From: Wyeomyia smithii
Lineage: Eukaryota; Arthropoda; Insecta; Diptera; Culicidae
Length of the DNA: 64,000 nucleotides
Assembly: GCF_029784165.1 (NCBI RefSeq)
Contig: NC_073695.1
Span: 202,263,136 to 202,327,135, forward strand
Direction: 5' to 3'
This document shows, piece after piece, positions 37,196 through 49,080 of the stretch; position 1 is the first letter of the stretch; every line of letters begins with the position of its first letter. The notes under the pieces were generated by a model. It was not told the origin of the DNA and ran no database searches. It saw only the letters and a program-made list of their open reading frames with translations. A program made the translations under genes and the position numbers.

Positions 37196-37611
37196 TGCAC
37201 AATACAGATCGGATTCGATTATCCGGAACATCAAAAAAAAAAATTCATTCCGGATAATCGAGTTTTCCGAATAATCGAATCACACAAAAAATACTGAAAT
37301 TTTGCGATTAACAAACATAAAAAAAAATTCTTTTCTTTATTTTACTTGTATGATGCAGTGGCGTAACCAGAAATTATTTCTGAGGCGAAAAGCGAAAAAT
37401 CTTGAGAAGCAAAAAAAAAATAAATTGGACATTGATTATTTTCACTTAATTCGAACATGTCCCAAACATACCGGAAGTGACTTAAATGGTAATAAATATG
37501 CCAGAAGGGATGGTAAAGGCAAAGTTTCGGAATTAAAATTGAAAACGGACACCAAAAAAATAAAATTCCGGATAATCGAGTCTAAAATTTCAAATAATCG
37601 AGTTCGACCTG
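37196..37611. repeat. fragment of a repeat with TCCGGATAATCGAG motifs
   Basis: GATTATCCGGAACATC at 37216-37231 is followed by the opposite orientation TTCCGGATAATCGAG at 37248-37262 and again at 37565-37580. Such ends are seen in pogo-like DNA elements. A CAGTGGCGTAACCAGAAA block at 37357 looks like the end of a different transposon. The region is a mixture of transposon ends without coding capacity. Confidence 0.4.
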
Positions 37612-37613
37612 TA

Positions 37614-38920
37614 GGGGTAAACAGGGTAAGTCCGCCCAGCGGTGTAAGATAGCCCACCGTAGTTTTACTACCAAGTTATATAATAATTGCAAAATTTCTT
37701 TAACATGTCTATTACAGTATAATTACATAACGTTTTGCACCCCTTTCTTTTTTTGATAGTGCGCGAAAGGCCTCATAAATAATCAAAAACAACCTTTCAG
37801 CTGGCAACCAGTCAATGCGCTATTGTTTTGCGGCAACGAGACTTAAGGTTTTCCTGTCTAAAAATCTATTGTTTTATTCGTGAATATACGTTTAATCGCT
37901 TGCCTGAATATGTCTTCTTTCGAAAATATCGAAGGCCTTGAGTAATCTTGTAATTTTGACTACTTTTTCGGTGGAATATGAAAATGTTCCACTGGGGGTA
38001 AGGTCGCCCACAATACATGGGGTAAAACCGCCACGTATACAACTGTTTGTTGTTTTACTTCAAGACCCAAATGCCTCGACACTACATAAGGAATATTTAC
38101 AGGATCAGTAAAGCAATTTCAAGCCACATAAAACATCGATGTTAATCGACCATTTTCGATTTGGTTGAAGCTTTTCAGGTAATATTTTAAGTAGAAGGTA
38201 AGCTTAAATTTGATGGTTGTTTGATCATGGAGTAATAGAAATAATAGCTCAAATTTTATGAAGAAATTTTTATGGGCGGTTTGTTTGTTGTATAGAGTCG
38301 TTGGTCATTTTATAAAAAAAAAACATAAAAAATTAAAAATAAAAATAAAAAAATTAATAATTAATATTGTTACTCTATACATAATTCTTCAAAAAATCAT
38401 ACAGACAGGTTTATGAGTTTTTATTTTTAGCTTAAAGACAGGTATATTATAAATTGAATATCTTGGAAAATCCCAATTCTAAAAAATACATTTATTTTGC
38501 AAACCACAAAAAGTTACCTAAACATTGATTTGAACTTGGATAATCAAAAAACAAAAAAAAAGTTAAAACTGAGAAAATTTTTTTTTTCAGATTTTTCACA
38601 GTGCATATTTTATTGCATATTTTGTTCAAAAAAAAAAAGTTCCATCTACAACTTTGTCGAAGACACTATACCGATAAAATCAACCGTTTTGGCTTTAACA
38701 ATATTTGTTATCCTCAAAAAATTAAAGATCTGCACAATTTCAATGAAATTTTAAAATAAAAAAAAGGTGGAAAATAAACAAAAAAATTTCAATGCTTATT
38801 TTTTAAATGCGGGTATTGAAGAGAAGTACCTCTTAGCGAAGAAAAAATGAATTTGCAGCCGCAACTTTTTTTTTCTATAAACAGAATTGCTTAAGGGGGC
38901 GGTCTTACCCCGTTTACCCC
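37614..38920. mobile_element. 1.3-kb inverted-repeat element with TA flanks
   Basis: Starts GGGGTAAACAGGGTAAGTCC and ends with the imperfect reverse complement (GGTCTTACCCCGTTTACCCC), flanked by TA at 37612-37613 and 38921-38922. Internal GGGGTAAG(G/A)TCGCCCAC-like motifs at about 37994-38012 and 38019-38033 repeat the terminal sequence. The interior is AT-rich without a transposase frame. TA duplication suggests a non-autonomous Tc1/mariner-related element. Confidence 0.68.
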
Positions 38921-39151
38921 TACATGCAAACATCTGACATTCGGAGACGTGCTAAACATTAAGATAGATACGTGCAAGACATCGCGATTTCCAAATACAG
39001 AAAATGATCGTTAGGGCAATTTCGTCGTGCATGAGTATCCACAGATACAGCATATATTGTATATACATATGTCAACCAGGTATAAGTATGCCGCCTTTGT
39101 GAAAATATGATGCACAAAGGCCTTGCATGTGTTGAAGACAGGACACGTCTG

Positions 39152-40278
39152 GTGGTCGGAAAAGTCAATTTGACGAACTTAATTCGTTTGTGTTTAAACG
39201 GTTGATGTTAGCCAAAGACAATGTTCAAAAGAATTGTTCACATAAATATAACGGAAATGTTGATGAGAAAATTTTTTGATCATGGCCTACTATCATAAAA
39301 ATAAAAAAACTAACTTTTGATACAGCGAAAATACATGAATAGTTTCTTTAGCAAAGTTGTAGAACTTTTCAAAATATGAAACTTTGCAGAACATGTTAAA
39401 TTTCTATGACGTCAATTTATTGAAATACAAAGCATTTTCGCTGTCAACCATCTCAAATTTAGTTTTTCTAGCATAACTTTTTTAATATTGTTTTTTCAAG
39501 AACATATTGTTCTAGACAAATATGACCAACATAAAAACACAGGTTTTAACGTTCTCACTAATTTTGAAAGTTTTGTGAGATAATGTTTCATTAATTTACA
39601 AATCATCGTTCATTAATCAGGTAGTTTGTGCATTTTTGTATAGAAAACCCCAAAAACATACATACCTAAAACATAACTCTACTCATCCATTTATGAATTG
39701 TCAAGTATCAAAGTTTAACAAGCTTATAGTACAGGTCTAAGCTTTGAAAAAAAAAATTTGATGATGTGCACCGGTTTGCCTTTTTCTCCCCTATATGCAT
39801 TTGAAACTGGGAAATAATTTAACGAAAAAAAAAACGCTCTAACTTAGTATAGAACGATTGTAGCAATATGCTGTCTTCGAAAGAAACCTGTGTTTTCATG
39901 TTGGTCATATTTGTCTAGAACATTATGTTCTTGAAAAAACAATATTTAAAAAGTTATGCTAGAAAAACTAAATTTGAGGAGGTTGACATCGAAAATGCTT
40001 TGTATTCCAATAAATTGACGTCAATGAAATTTAACATGTTCTGCAAAGTTTTATATTTTGAAAAGTTCTACAACTTTGCTAAAGAAACTATTCATGTATC
40101 TTCGCTGTATCAAAAGTTAGACTTTTTATTTTTATGATAGTAGGCCATGATCAAAAAGTTTTCTCATCAACATTTCCGTTATATTTTTGTGAACAATTCT
40201 TTTGAACATTATCTTTGGCTAACATCAACCGTTTAAGCACAAAAGAATTAAGTTCGTCAAATTGCCTTTTCCGACCAC
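39152..40278. repeat. long hairpin: 395-bp inverted arms, 337-bp loop
   Basis: The left arm 39152-39546 and right arm 39884-40278 are equal in length and are near-perfect reverse complements. Examples are GTGGTCGGAAAAG with CTTTTCCGACCAC at the outer ends and AAAACACAGGTTT with AAACCTGTGTTTT at the inner ends. No coding frame is convincing. It could be a foldback transposon or, if transcribed, a long hairpin RNA. No target duplication was recognised. Confidence 0.85.
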
Positions 40279-40528
40279 TGTGCGCTTTGAACACACCTGC
40301 CACCAGGCTTCTTCCGTTCTCTTGATTGTTGACCAAATTTCCTTTTCTACCTGCCAAACCCCTTGGAGAACTAGACTTTCTCTCACACAGAGTGAGTAAT
40401 TATCCACATTTAGGCGTAGAGTATTTCAGTCGCAGAGCTTCTTTTCACTCTTTATCATCACGTGTTAGGGATAAACATTTATTTGCTCTCTCAGTAAGAG
40501 GGAGAAGTTTTCGTTAGCTTCTCGTTTA

Positions 40529-40935
40529 GGGAACATTCATAAATGACGTAGCTTTATTCTAGGTTTTTTTGACCACCTCCCCCCCCCCCCCCTCGTAGCA
40601 TTTCGTCACAAAGTCAGGACCCCTCTCTAGATAATTACGTAGCTTTATAACAACCCCCCCCCCCCCCTACATAAATTTTTTTTTGCAAATTTTATTATCC
40701 AAAACATACCTTGAGTCATTAATGAACAAGAAAAGACAAGGAAGGAATAAAAATTACTCTAAGCAGACAAAACAGTGATAAAAAAGAACAATTAGAAAAA
40801 ATCCATTTTTTTTCTTAGTTTCATGTTTGCTACGTAGCTTGGCTTGAACCCCCACCCTCCCCCTCGTCACATTTCGTCACGAAACTGCAAACCCCCTCTC
40901 CCCCCTCAAATGCTACGTCATTTATGAATGTTCCC
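40529..40935. mobile_element. 407-bp MITE with TTA duplication (Harbinger-like)
   Basis: Ends GGGAACATTCATAAATGACG and its reverse complement CGTCATTTATGAATGTTCCC, flanked by TTA at 40526-40528 and 40936-40938. Both arms hold long poly(C) tracts (about 40578-40592 and 40655-40669; C-rich at 40850-40905). A 3-bp TTA duplication is typical of PIF/Harbinger MITEs. No ORF is present. Confidence 0.8.
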
Positions 40936-41219
40936 TTACTAGAAGAGAAGTTGGCCAAATATCAAAACAATTAGGTTCACATTGAAGCCACATCCTAACC
41001 GTTTTCGAATTTAATATTATAGAAAGATTCACAACTCACCATGGGTGCGTATTCTGCAGAAAGCTTGATTTTATACTGTTTTTGTCGCACCCCAGAGCGA
41101 TGAGAACGGTAACGCAATGCTCAGTTGGTCGCCGAGCAATTTATTTCATTTTTCCTGCGTGCGCGGATGAGCAATTTACAAGAGTTTCATTGGATTTTTG
41201 CTCTGTCAAATTAGGAGCG

Positions 41220-43130
41220 CCCCCAGGGCTCATGTTTAGGCCCCCTTCTTTACAACTTTTATGTAAATGACATCGACGAATGTCTGGCAAATTCATGCAC
41301 GATAAGACAACTTGCAGACGACAGTGAAATCTCTGTTAAAGGAGCCAAAGCTGCCGATTTGCAAGGACCATTGCAAGATACCTTGGACAATTTGTCTGCT
41401 TGGGCTTTACAGCTAGGTATCGAATTCTCTCCGCAGAAGACTGAGATAGTAGTTTTTCTAGAAAGCATTAACCTGCTCAGCTTCAAACACAATTAATGGG
41501 TAGAACGATTTCTCAGGTTTTGGTACACAAATATCTTGGTGTCTGGTTCGACTCTAAAGGCACCTGGGGTTGTCACGTGAGGTATCTGATGAAAAAATGT
41601 CAACAAAGAGTGAATTTTCTTCGTACAATAACCGGACAATGGTGGGGAGCCCACCCAGAAGACCTTATAAGGCTTTACCAAACAACGATACTGTCTGTTA
41701 TTGAGTACGGGTGTTTCTGCTTCCGCTCCGCAGCAAACACACATTTGATCAAACTGGAGCGAATACAATATCGTTGTTTGCGTATCGCCTTGGGTTGCAT
41801 GCAATCGACCCATACGATGAGTTTGGAGATCTTAGCTGGAGTACTACCATTGAAAAACCGCTTCTGGAGCCTGTCTTCTCGTATTCTAATCAAATGTGAG
41901 GTCTTGAACCGTCCCGTGATTGAAAATTTTGAAAGGTTAATCGAACTTAATTCTCAAACCCGTTTTATGACATTGTATTTCAATCACATGTCCCAAAATA
42001 TTAACCCTTCTTCGAATATTCCAAATCGTGTCGACTTATCAAATACTTCTGATTCTACTGTGTTTTTCGATACATCCATGATAGAAGAAACTCGCGGAAT
42101 CCCGGATCATTTACGCGTGCAGCAGATCCCCAAAATTTTTTCCAATAAATATCGAAACATCAACTGCAACAATATGTTCTACACTGACGGATCACTTCTT
42201 GATGGGTCCACTGGCTTCGGTATTTTCAATAACAATTTAACCGTCTCCCATAAGCTCGATAATCCTGCTTCTGTTTACGTCGCAAAATTGGCTGCAATTA
42301 AGTACACCCTAGGGATTATCGAAAAAATGCCCACGGACCATTATTTCATCTTTACGGACAGTCTTAGTTCCATTGAGGCTCTCCGATCGATGAAAGATGT
42401 TAAGCACTCTCCGTATTTCCTGGGGAAAATACGAGAACATCTGAGTGCTTTATCCGAAAAATCGTTTTAGATTACCTTAGCGTGGGTCCCTTCTCACTGC
42501 TCGATACCGGGTAATGAGAAAGCGGACTCTTTGGCTAAGGTGGGCGCAACAAACGGTGGAATTTATGAAAGACCAATTGCCTTTAATGAATTTTTCTCAT
42601 TTGTACGTCAGAATACGATCATCAGTTGGCAAAATTCTTGGACCAAGGGGGAACTGGGAAGGTGGTTACATTCCATAATCCCCAAGGTATCGACGAACCC
42701 GTGGTTCAAGGGGTTGGATGTAGGTCGGGATTTTATTTGCGTGATGTCCCGGCTTATGTCCAATCACTATAGATTTGACGCGCATCTCCGTCGTGTTGGG
42801 CTCGGGGAGAGTGGTATCTGTGCCTGTGGTGAAGGTTATCACGACATAGAGCACGTTGTTTGGTCATGCCCTGTACACCGTGACACCAGGTCTAGATTAA
42901 TAGCTTCCCTGCAGGCCGAAAGTAGGCAGCCGGCTGTTCCTGTTCGTGATGTCTTGGCGAGCCATGACCTATCCTACATGTCCCTTATATACGTTTTCCT
43001 GAAATCCATCCACGCCCCAGTATAGTCCTATCCCCTTCCGCCTACATCCAACCAAACGACAAGAACCGCCGTTAAACATTGAATTGTATTTGTGCCGTGT
43101 CAAATAAACTATAGATGAAGAAAAAAAAAA
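41220..43130 (+). mobile_element. 5'-truncated I-type LINE with poly(A) tail and target duplication
   Basis: Flanked by the direct repeat TTAGGAGCG (41211-41219 and 43131-43139); the right copy follows an A-rich tail. The content is the last part of RT (YVNDIDECLANSCTIRQ, then LADDSEISV in place of the usual YADD). Then come KYLGVWFDSKGTW and RNase H (FYTDGSLLDGSTGFG, FTDSLSSIEALRS, WVPSHCSIPGNEKADSLAK) with a terminal Cys/His segment (CACGEGYHDIEHVVWSCP). The reading frame breaks near 41495 and at an in-frame TAG near 42470. This was a 5'-truncated, dead-on-arrival insertion. RT plus RNase H suits the I clade (MosquI-like in Aedes); this is inferred from motifs. Confidence 0.83.
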
Positions 43131-43139
43131 TTAGGAGCG

Positions 43140-43844
43140 TTTTTCCGTCAGAGAAACTATTACTCTGCGCTCTATCTACAGCAGATGGTGTGATGCACAT
43201 TGAATGTAAGCTTGCAGTTGTTAAGAGGGAAGAAAACTCTTTCTCTTTAAGATGAAGATGAGCAAAACAAAGCCTGCCTGCCACTAGCACAATTAGCACA
43301 ATCATTACAAACACAAGCATTAGTTGCTGTAAGGGAGTCTCTAACAGACCTTGCAGTGACAACAACAGTAGAAACAACAGTGAATGACCCGTGGGAGTTT
43401 CAAAGGCATTCGATGTCAAGAATAGATACTATCTACGTTCAACAAACTATAGTATCCCAAATTCGTCACTGCCGAATACAGGTGACATCTTTCAGTGAGT
43501 TCACTACAGCCTATGCAGCTGACGTAAGTATCATCACAAAACATTCTGGAATAACACCGATAGTGGTGACCGTTCCGTAACTTTAGTGAAATTGCTGGGG
43601 CGCTGCTGAATCTTCAAAAAACAGTTAGCTTGAAACTTGTAGTTGGACTTCGGCCATCAGAGGAAATTATAATCTGGAAAGAGGTTGACATATTTGAAGT
43701 TAAAAACAAAATGACAATTGATGAAACAATAGCGGCAAACTAGACGAAACTTAGACGTAGTTTAACTTTAGAGCTTTTGGTGGTTTATCAAGCTTCTGAA
43801 CTCAAAACAGCGGATTTGGCCAATGAATATTTATTTCCTTGATC
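43140..43844. other. intergenic DNA
   Basis: Nothing recognised. The part next to 43140 continues the sequence left of 41211, which was one piece before the LINE inserted. Confidence 0.4.
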
Positions 43845-43935
43845 AAGTTCGCTTAGATTGGCTAAGATTGGCAGGTTGCAGTGGACTAGACATGTCGCAA
43901 GGGTATTGGACGACAGCCCGGTGAAGAAGGTTATT
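43845..43935 (+). pseudogene. RTE-type LINE C-terminal scrap
   Basis: Plus-strand frame GRLQWTRHVARVLDDSPVKK matches the conserved C-terminal WxGHVxRM(x)DD(x)P(x)K block of RTE-clade ORFs. It ends where the foldback element begins. Confidence 0.5.
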
Positions 43936-46900
43936 ACTGAGTAACTTTTCAGATCGATCGGAGAAACGCCCGATTTGCGCCCGATTTTTAAAGTTTCTAT
44001 ACGACTTTATATGGTAAAATCCACTTTTTCAATACTTATTCTTTAGAGATGTCAAGTTGGCTCTTAAAAAAATATCAATACATAGTATTTGTAGGAAATT
44101 TTCCTGGGAAAAACTCATCTGTAGACCGTAAGGCGCTACGATGCTTGTAGAAACAGCTATTCACCCCAAACTGATTGAATGTCTGACGGACGGCTCACCA
44201 CTGAAATTTTCTAGCAACACTGCTGCTATTGCAAACTTGCTTAAGTATGAGAAATAGTTTCGCGCGGAATTAATTTTCAAAGTGTGATTTTTGCTCATAG
44301 TATCTTCGGGGGAGCCTCCAAGATAAATTTAAGCGAAATCATTTCTCATCACATGGTTGAATTTGCAACAGCAGCATGCTGCAGCAGTACTTACTTTTAC
44401 TTTTACTTTGTTGGCTAACGGACCGTTCACCGGTCTAGGGCCTAACGAATTAGAGATGTCCAGCTTCTTCTGTCTTGGGAAGCCGTTCTCCAGTCTCCTC
44501 GTACACCAGCAGATCGTGCATCTTCTTCCACCGCGCACATCCACCGCGTGCGAGGCCTACCAAGGAGTCGACGGCCTCTTCCTGGTTTTCTACTGGAGAT
44601 AGTTTTAGCGGCTCTCTCGTCAGGCATTCTGGCTACATGTCCAGCCCACTGAAGCCTGCTGTATAACCTTCACTATATCAGCATGTTTGTATACCTGGTA
44701 CAACTCGTGATTCATGCGTCTGCGCCACATTCCATCTTCCAGTTTACCGCCTCAAAAACTCCGAGCACTCGTCGATCAGCTTCCTTCAGCGTCCATGCTT
44801 CATGTCCGTAAAGGGCCACCGGGAGCAACAGCGTCCTATACAGCGCTAGTTTTGTGCGAGTTTGTAAACTACGGGACCTTAGCTGGTTACGTAGTCCGTA
44901 GAAGGCCCTGTTCGCAGTTGCAACTCGTCGTTTCACTTCACAGCTCATATCGTTGTCACATGTCAAGAGCGAACCAAGATAAACGAATTCGTCAACCACT
45001 TCAAATTGTTCCCCATCTATCTCCACCTCAGCACCAACACCACGGGGACTTCCACGCTCCCTGCCAGCTACCATGTACTTCGTTTTGGCAGAGTTAATGA
45101 CAAGCCCCAATCTCGCTGCTTCCCTCTTAAAAGGTACGAAGGCCTCCTACACGGCATTACGGTTGATACCGATGATATCGATGTCGTCCGCGAAACCAAG
45201 AAGCATGTGAGATTTCGTAATAATCGTACCGTTTCTTTCCACGTTTGCTCTTCGTACTGCACCCTCAAGAGCGATGTTAAACAGTAAGTTGGAGAGCGCA
45301 CCCCCTGCTTCAGTCCATCCAACGTTACGAATGCGGCTGATGTTTCGCCAGCTATCCGCACGCACGATTTTTTTCACTGAGTCGTATGCCGCCCTGAAGT
45401 CCACAAACAGATGGTGAGTCGGTAAGTTGTACTCCCGGAACTTATCGAGGATCTGTCGCAGGGTGAAAATTTGATCCGTCGTGGAACGCCCCTGCCGAAT
45501 ACCAGCCTGGTATTCGCCAACAAAGGATTCCGTTAACGGTCTCAATCTGAAGAACAGGATACGGGAGAGCACTTTATATGCGGAGTTGAGCAACGTTATG
45601 CCTCGATATGCCTCGGCCAGATCCTTAGTATTATCTAGTGGATCGCATAGTACAGCCGCTCGCTCCCCGCTTTTAGAAGTTCGGCCAGGATACCGTCCTT
45701 CCCAGCGGCCTTGCCGTTTTTCAGCTCACTAATCGCCTTTTTCGAATCCTCCTGTGTTGGTGGCTCCACAGCTTGTTCGTCACTCATAATCGTAATCCTG
45801 TTCCTGCTCTGCTCATCCGGCTCCTCACCGCTCAATAGGGCCTGAAAATGCTCCTTACACCTGGCTGCAACTGTCGGTTTATCAGTAAACAGGTTGCCGT
45901 TCTTGTCATTACACATGACTGGCACAGGGAAAATCCTGCTTCTGACTCTGTTGACAGTTCTATAGAATCTCCACACGTCGTTTTGAGCATAGCTGTCCTC
46001 TGCGCTGGCGAGCACCTGCTCCTCGTACTCGCGCTTATCCCGACGGTGGGTTCTATTTTCGGCAGCTCTTGCCACCCTGTATCTCTCTCTGTTCTGACGC
46101 GTAGCCACAGTGAGCATGCGGCTCCTGGCACGGTTCTTCTCATCTGGCACTCGGCGTCGAACCAGCCATTTGGCTGTTTTCCGCGCGTCGTACCTACCAC
46201 CTCTCTCGCAGTCGTTTCGATGGCGCCGAGGATGCTGCTCCACAGCCCATTTATATCTTCCACTCCTTCCTCCTGCTGTTCTGCGATCCGTTGATCCAAC
46301 TCTCTGGCGTATTCTGCTGCAACGCCATCAGCCTTCAACCGCTGAATGTTAAAACGCGCGTCCTCTCTGTGCGAGATTTCAGCACGTTCTACAACCGTGC
46401 GCGGATCTTACAGACGACGTGATAATGGTCAGCGTCAATGTTTGGTCCCCGAAAAGACCTAACATCAGTAACATCCGAAAAGTGCCGACCGTCAATCAGT
46501 TTGGATCGATCTGGGAGCAGGCTTCTCCATTTGGATGCCTCCAGGTGTGTTTCCGAATATTCAAACGTGGAAAATAGGAGCTACAAAATGGCCATTCCTC
46601 TGGCCGCGGCAAAATTAATCAGCCTCAGGCCGTTTTCATTGGTTGACGAGTGGAGGCTATGCCTTCCAATGACCGGACGGAAGAATTCCTCCCTCCCAAC
46701 CTGTGCGTTTGCGTCTCCGATGACGACTTTTACGTCGTGTTTTGGGCACTCGTCATAGATTCGCTGAAGCTTGTTTTCTGATTTTCCAGCACTACTAAAC
46801 CGACGCCCCGTTCCGCTGCTTTGCCGCCACTGTCGTAGATGTTATACTTGAAAGAAGTGCGTGAAATAGGGTCTACTGCACGGAATTCCCTTTCTCCGGA

Positions 46901-47652
46901 ATTTGGCCACCGAACCTCCTGAATCGCTGCGATTTCGACTCCCTGTCGCTGTAGTTCTCGAGCAAGCAAGCCAGCCCGCGCCGGTTCATTGAGAGATCGG
47001 ATGTTCCAAGTACCCAAAAGGTTTCGGTATGCTACCTTACCAGGGTCGCGATACCTACATCCTGCTGATAGGGCTGCCATCTTAGGTGTAGTTGGCGGGA
47101 TACAGCATTCCATAATTCAGCCGCCTGCTCCGAGTCAGACGCTGTTGTACGCCGCCCCTATGGGGATACAGCCGCGTAAGACCCTCTTCCCAGTCAGCAT
47201 ACGACCATTGTTTCCACCGGGGGTTGCTAACCCGATTTCCGCTAAGGTTACTCGTATTGCGGTCGGCACCACGTGGAGGTTGGGATAGGAGTTGCTGGAC
47301 AGAGGTGAATGGCCGCATTAGGGTCTCATGTTACACGTGTCCAGCCATTTGCCAACCTGCTGCAGCTGTATTGCTAGTAAAATTCAATGGTAAACCATTT
47401 ATCAGATATTCAATCAGTCTGGGGTGAATATCTTTATTCACAAGCAAACTAGCGCTTTGCGGTCTTCAGAACAGTTTTTTCCAGGAAAATTTCCTTCAAA
47501 TATCATGTATTGATATGTTTTTAGGAGCCAACTGGACATGTCTGCAGAAAAAGTTTTGAAAAAGTGGGTTTTCCCATATAAAATCATAAGGAAGCTTTAA
47601 AAATCGGGCGCAAATCGGGCGTTTCACCGATCGATCTGAAAAGTTACTCAGT
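43936..47652. mobile_element. foldback element split by an RTE LINE
   Basis: The outer ends are ACTGAGTAACTTTTCAGATC and its reverse complement. The left arm runs 43936 to about 44275. The right arm is about 44336-44385 plus 47358-47652, and the central loop of about 60 bp lies at 44276-44335. Matching landmarks include CGGGCGCAAATCGGGCG, TATTCACCCCA(G/A)ACTGATTG and TGCTGCT(G/A)TTGCAAA. Without the LINE at 44386-47357 the element would be about 0.74 kb with arms near 340 bp. No transposase is present. Confidence 0.75.
44386..47357 (-). pseudogene. RTE-clade LINE (JAM1-like), near full length, broken
   Basis: From high to low coordinate: the 5' part near 47350-47120; endonuclease 47113-46730 (LLGTWNIRSLNEPARAGLLA, AAIQEVRWP); linker 46338-45635; RT 45593-45147 (EYQAGIRQGRSTTDQIFTLR, LFVDFRAAYDS, GFADDIDIIG); the YLGSLLTCDND block 45110-44712; and the C-terminal region to about 44440. 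Frames break several times. The 3' end carries a short (GTAAAA)-type repeat tail (reverse complement of 44390-44410), as in RTE elements. A 9-bp TGCTGCAGC occurs at 44377-44385 and 47358-47366 as a candidate target duplication, though the sequence is partly palindromic. Confidence 0.77.
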
Positions 47653-47759
47653 TTTTATAGGACTCATAAGGAACTCGAAAAGTGCAAGGGAGCGAAAAAA
47701 TAACACCATCGCTTTTTTTCTCATATAACCGTGTCCCAGCCTACTGGTCATATTCTACC

Positions 47760-49080
47760 GGGTTCGAGACAAACACCATCTCCACAGGGAATTTCCTGGC
47801 ATTCTTGAAACATGCCGTGCCCAGCGTATCCGTTCAGCTTTAGCCACCTTTGGAATACTGGAGTCGTCGTAGAGTTGCGCGAGCTTATGGTTCATTTTCC
47901 ACCTCTATATTCCGTTCTCCTGCACGCCATCAAAGATCGTCTTGAGTACCCGGCGTGCGAAAACTATGAGCACTCGCAGGTCCTCCTCGAGAGTTATCCA
48001 CGTTTCATGCCCGTAGAGAACATCCGGCCTTATGGGCGTTTCGTACAGGTTATAATTCGTACGGGGGCTTAGTCTGTTCGACGTAGTGGGCACGACTTCC
48101 GCTGAATCTACACCTCCGGATCTTACGGTTGGTATCACTGTACTCAGTTACCAGTGAGCCAAGATAGACAAACTCGTCAACTACCTCGAACTATTCGCCG
48201 TCGATTGTATTGATACTACCTAGGCGTCGTCGGTTGGCTTTGTTTCCGCTGGCTCGCATATACTTCAATTTAGACGTGTTCATCTGCAAACCAATCCTCG
48301 CTGCTTAATCTGGTGTACTGTTTGGCCAGCGCCGCAGTTGTTCTGCCGACAATATCCATGTCATTAAAAAAGTAAACGATTCAAAGGATTTGTTGAATAT
48401 CGTATCTTGCGTGTTGATGTCCGCTCGATTCATTACACCCTGTAGCAATGTTGAACAGCAGGCAGGCGAGACCATCACCCTGTCGAAGTCCCCTGCGGGA
48501 TTCAAATGAATCCGACAATCCACCCGAAATCCACACACTGAGTCCCATCCACCGTTGCTCTTTATCAGTCTAATCAACATCCCCGGAAAGCCGTTTCCGT
48601 CCATGACCTTCCATAGCTCTTTTAAGTCGATAGTGTCATACGCGGCTTTGAAGCCGATGAATAGGTGGTGCGTGGGGGTTTTGTATTCACGGAATTTCTA
48701 GAGGATTTGCCGTATGCTAAAGATTTGGCCCGTCATAGACCATCCTTCCCCGAAGCTGGCCTGATAAATTCCCACAAATCTGTTGGCTAGCGGTGAGAGT
48801 CGGCGAAAAATGATTTGGGAAAGTACTTTGTAGGCGGCATTCAGGACGGTGATCGCACGACATCCCATGTTTTGTATCCTAAATTCTCCGGGCCCTTCTT
48901 AATAAGGTTCGCTCCGAGGCCATCCTTTCTAGCCGATTTATTGTTTTTCAGCCGCTTGGTGGCACCTTTAACTTCGCCTATCGTTGGGGCTAGCACAGCT
49001 TCTACGTTTGTCGCACTGACGAGATCGCTTTCTCCACCACCATGGTCTCAGCTGTACCAAATAGCTGTACCACATTCTGC
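47760..49080 (-). pseudogene. second RTE-type LINE remnant
   Basis: Minus-strand frames give LYGHETWITLEEDLRVL with FDGVQENGI (48138-47905), LQMNTSKLKYMRASGNKANR near 48240, FNDMDIVGRT near 48365 and the RT segment 48604-48305, plus TIGEVKGATKRLKNNKSARK near 48960. The copy is more decayed than the element at 44386-47357 and seems to belong to another RTE family. Its 5' third is absent. Confidence 0.65.

Noticed and set aside
43936..47652. A single 3.7-kb TIR transposon encoding a reverse transcriptase
   Set aside because: The right arm continues on the far side of the LINE and pairs with the left arm around a 60-bp loop, so the LINE is a later insertion in a foldback element.
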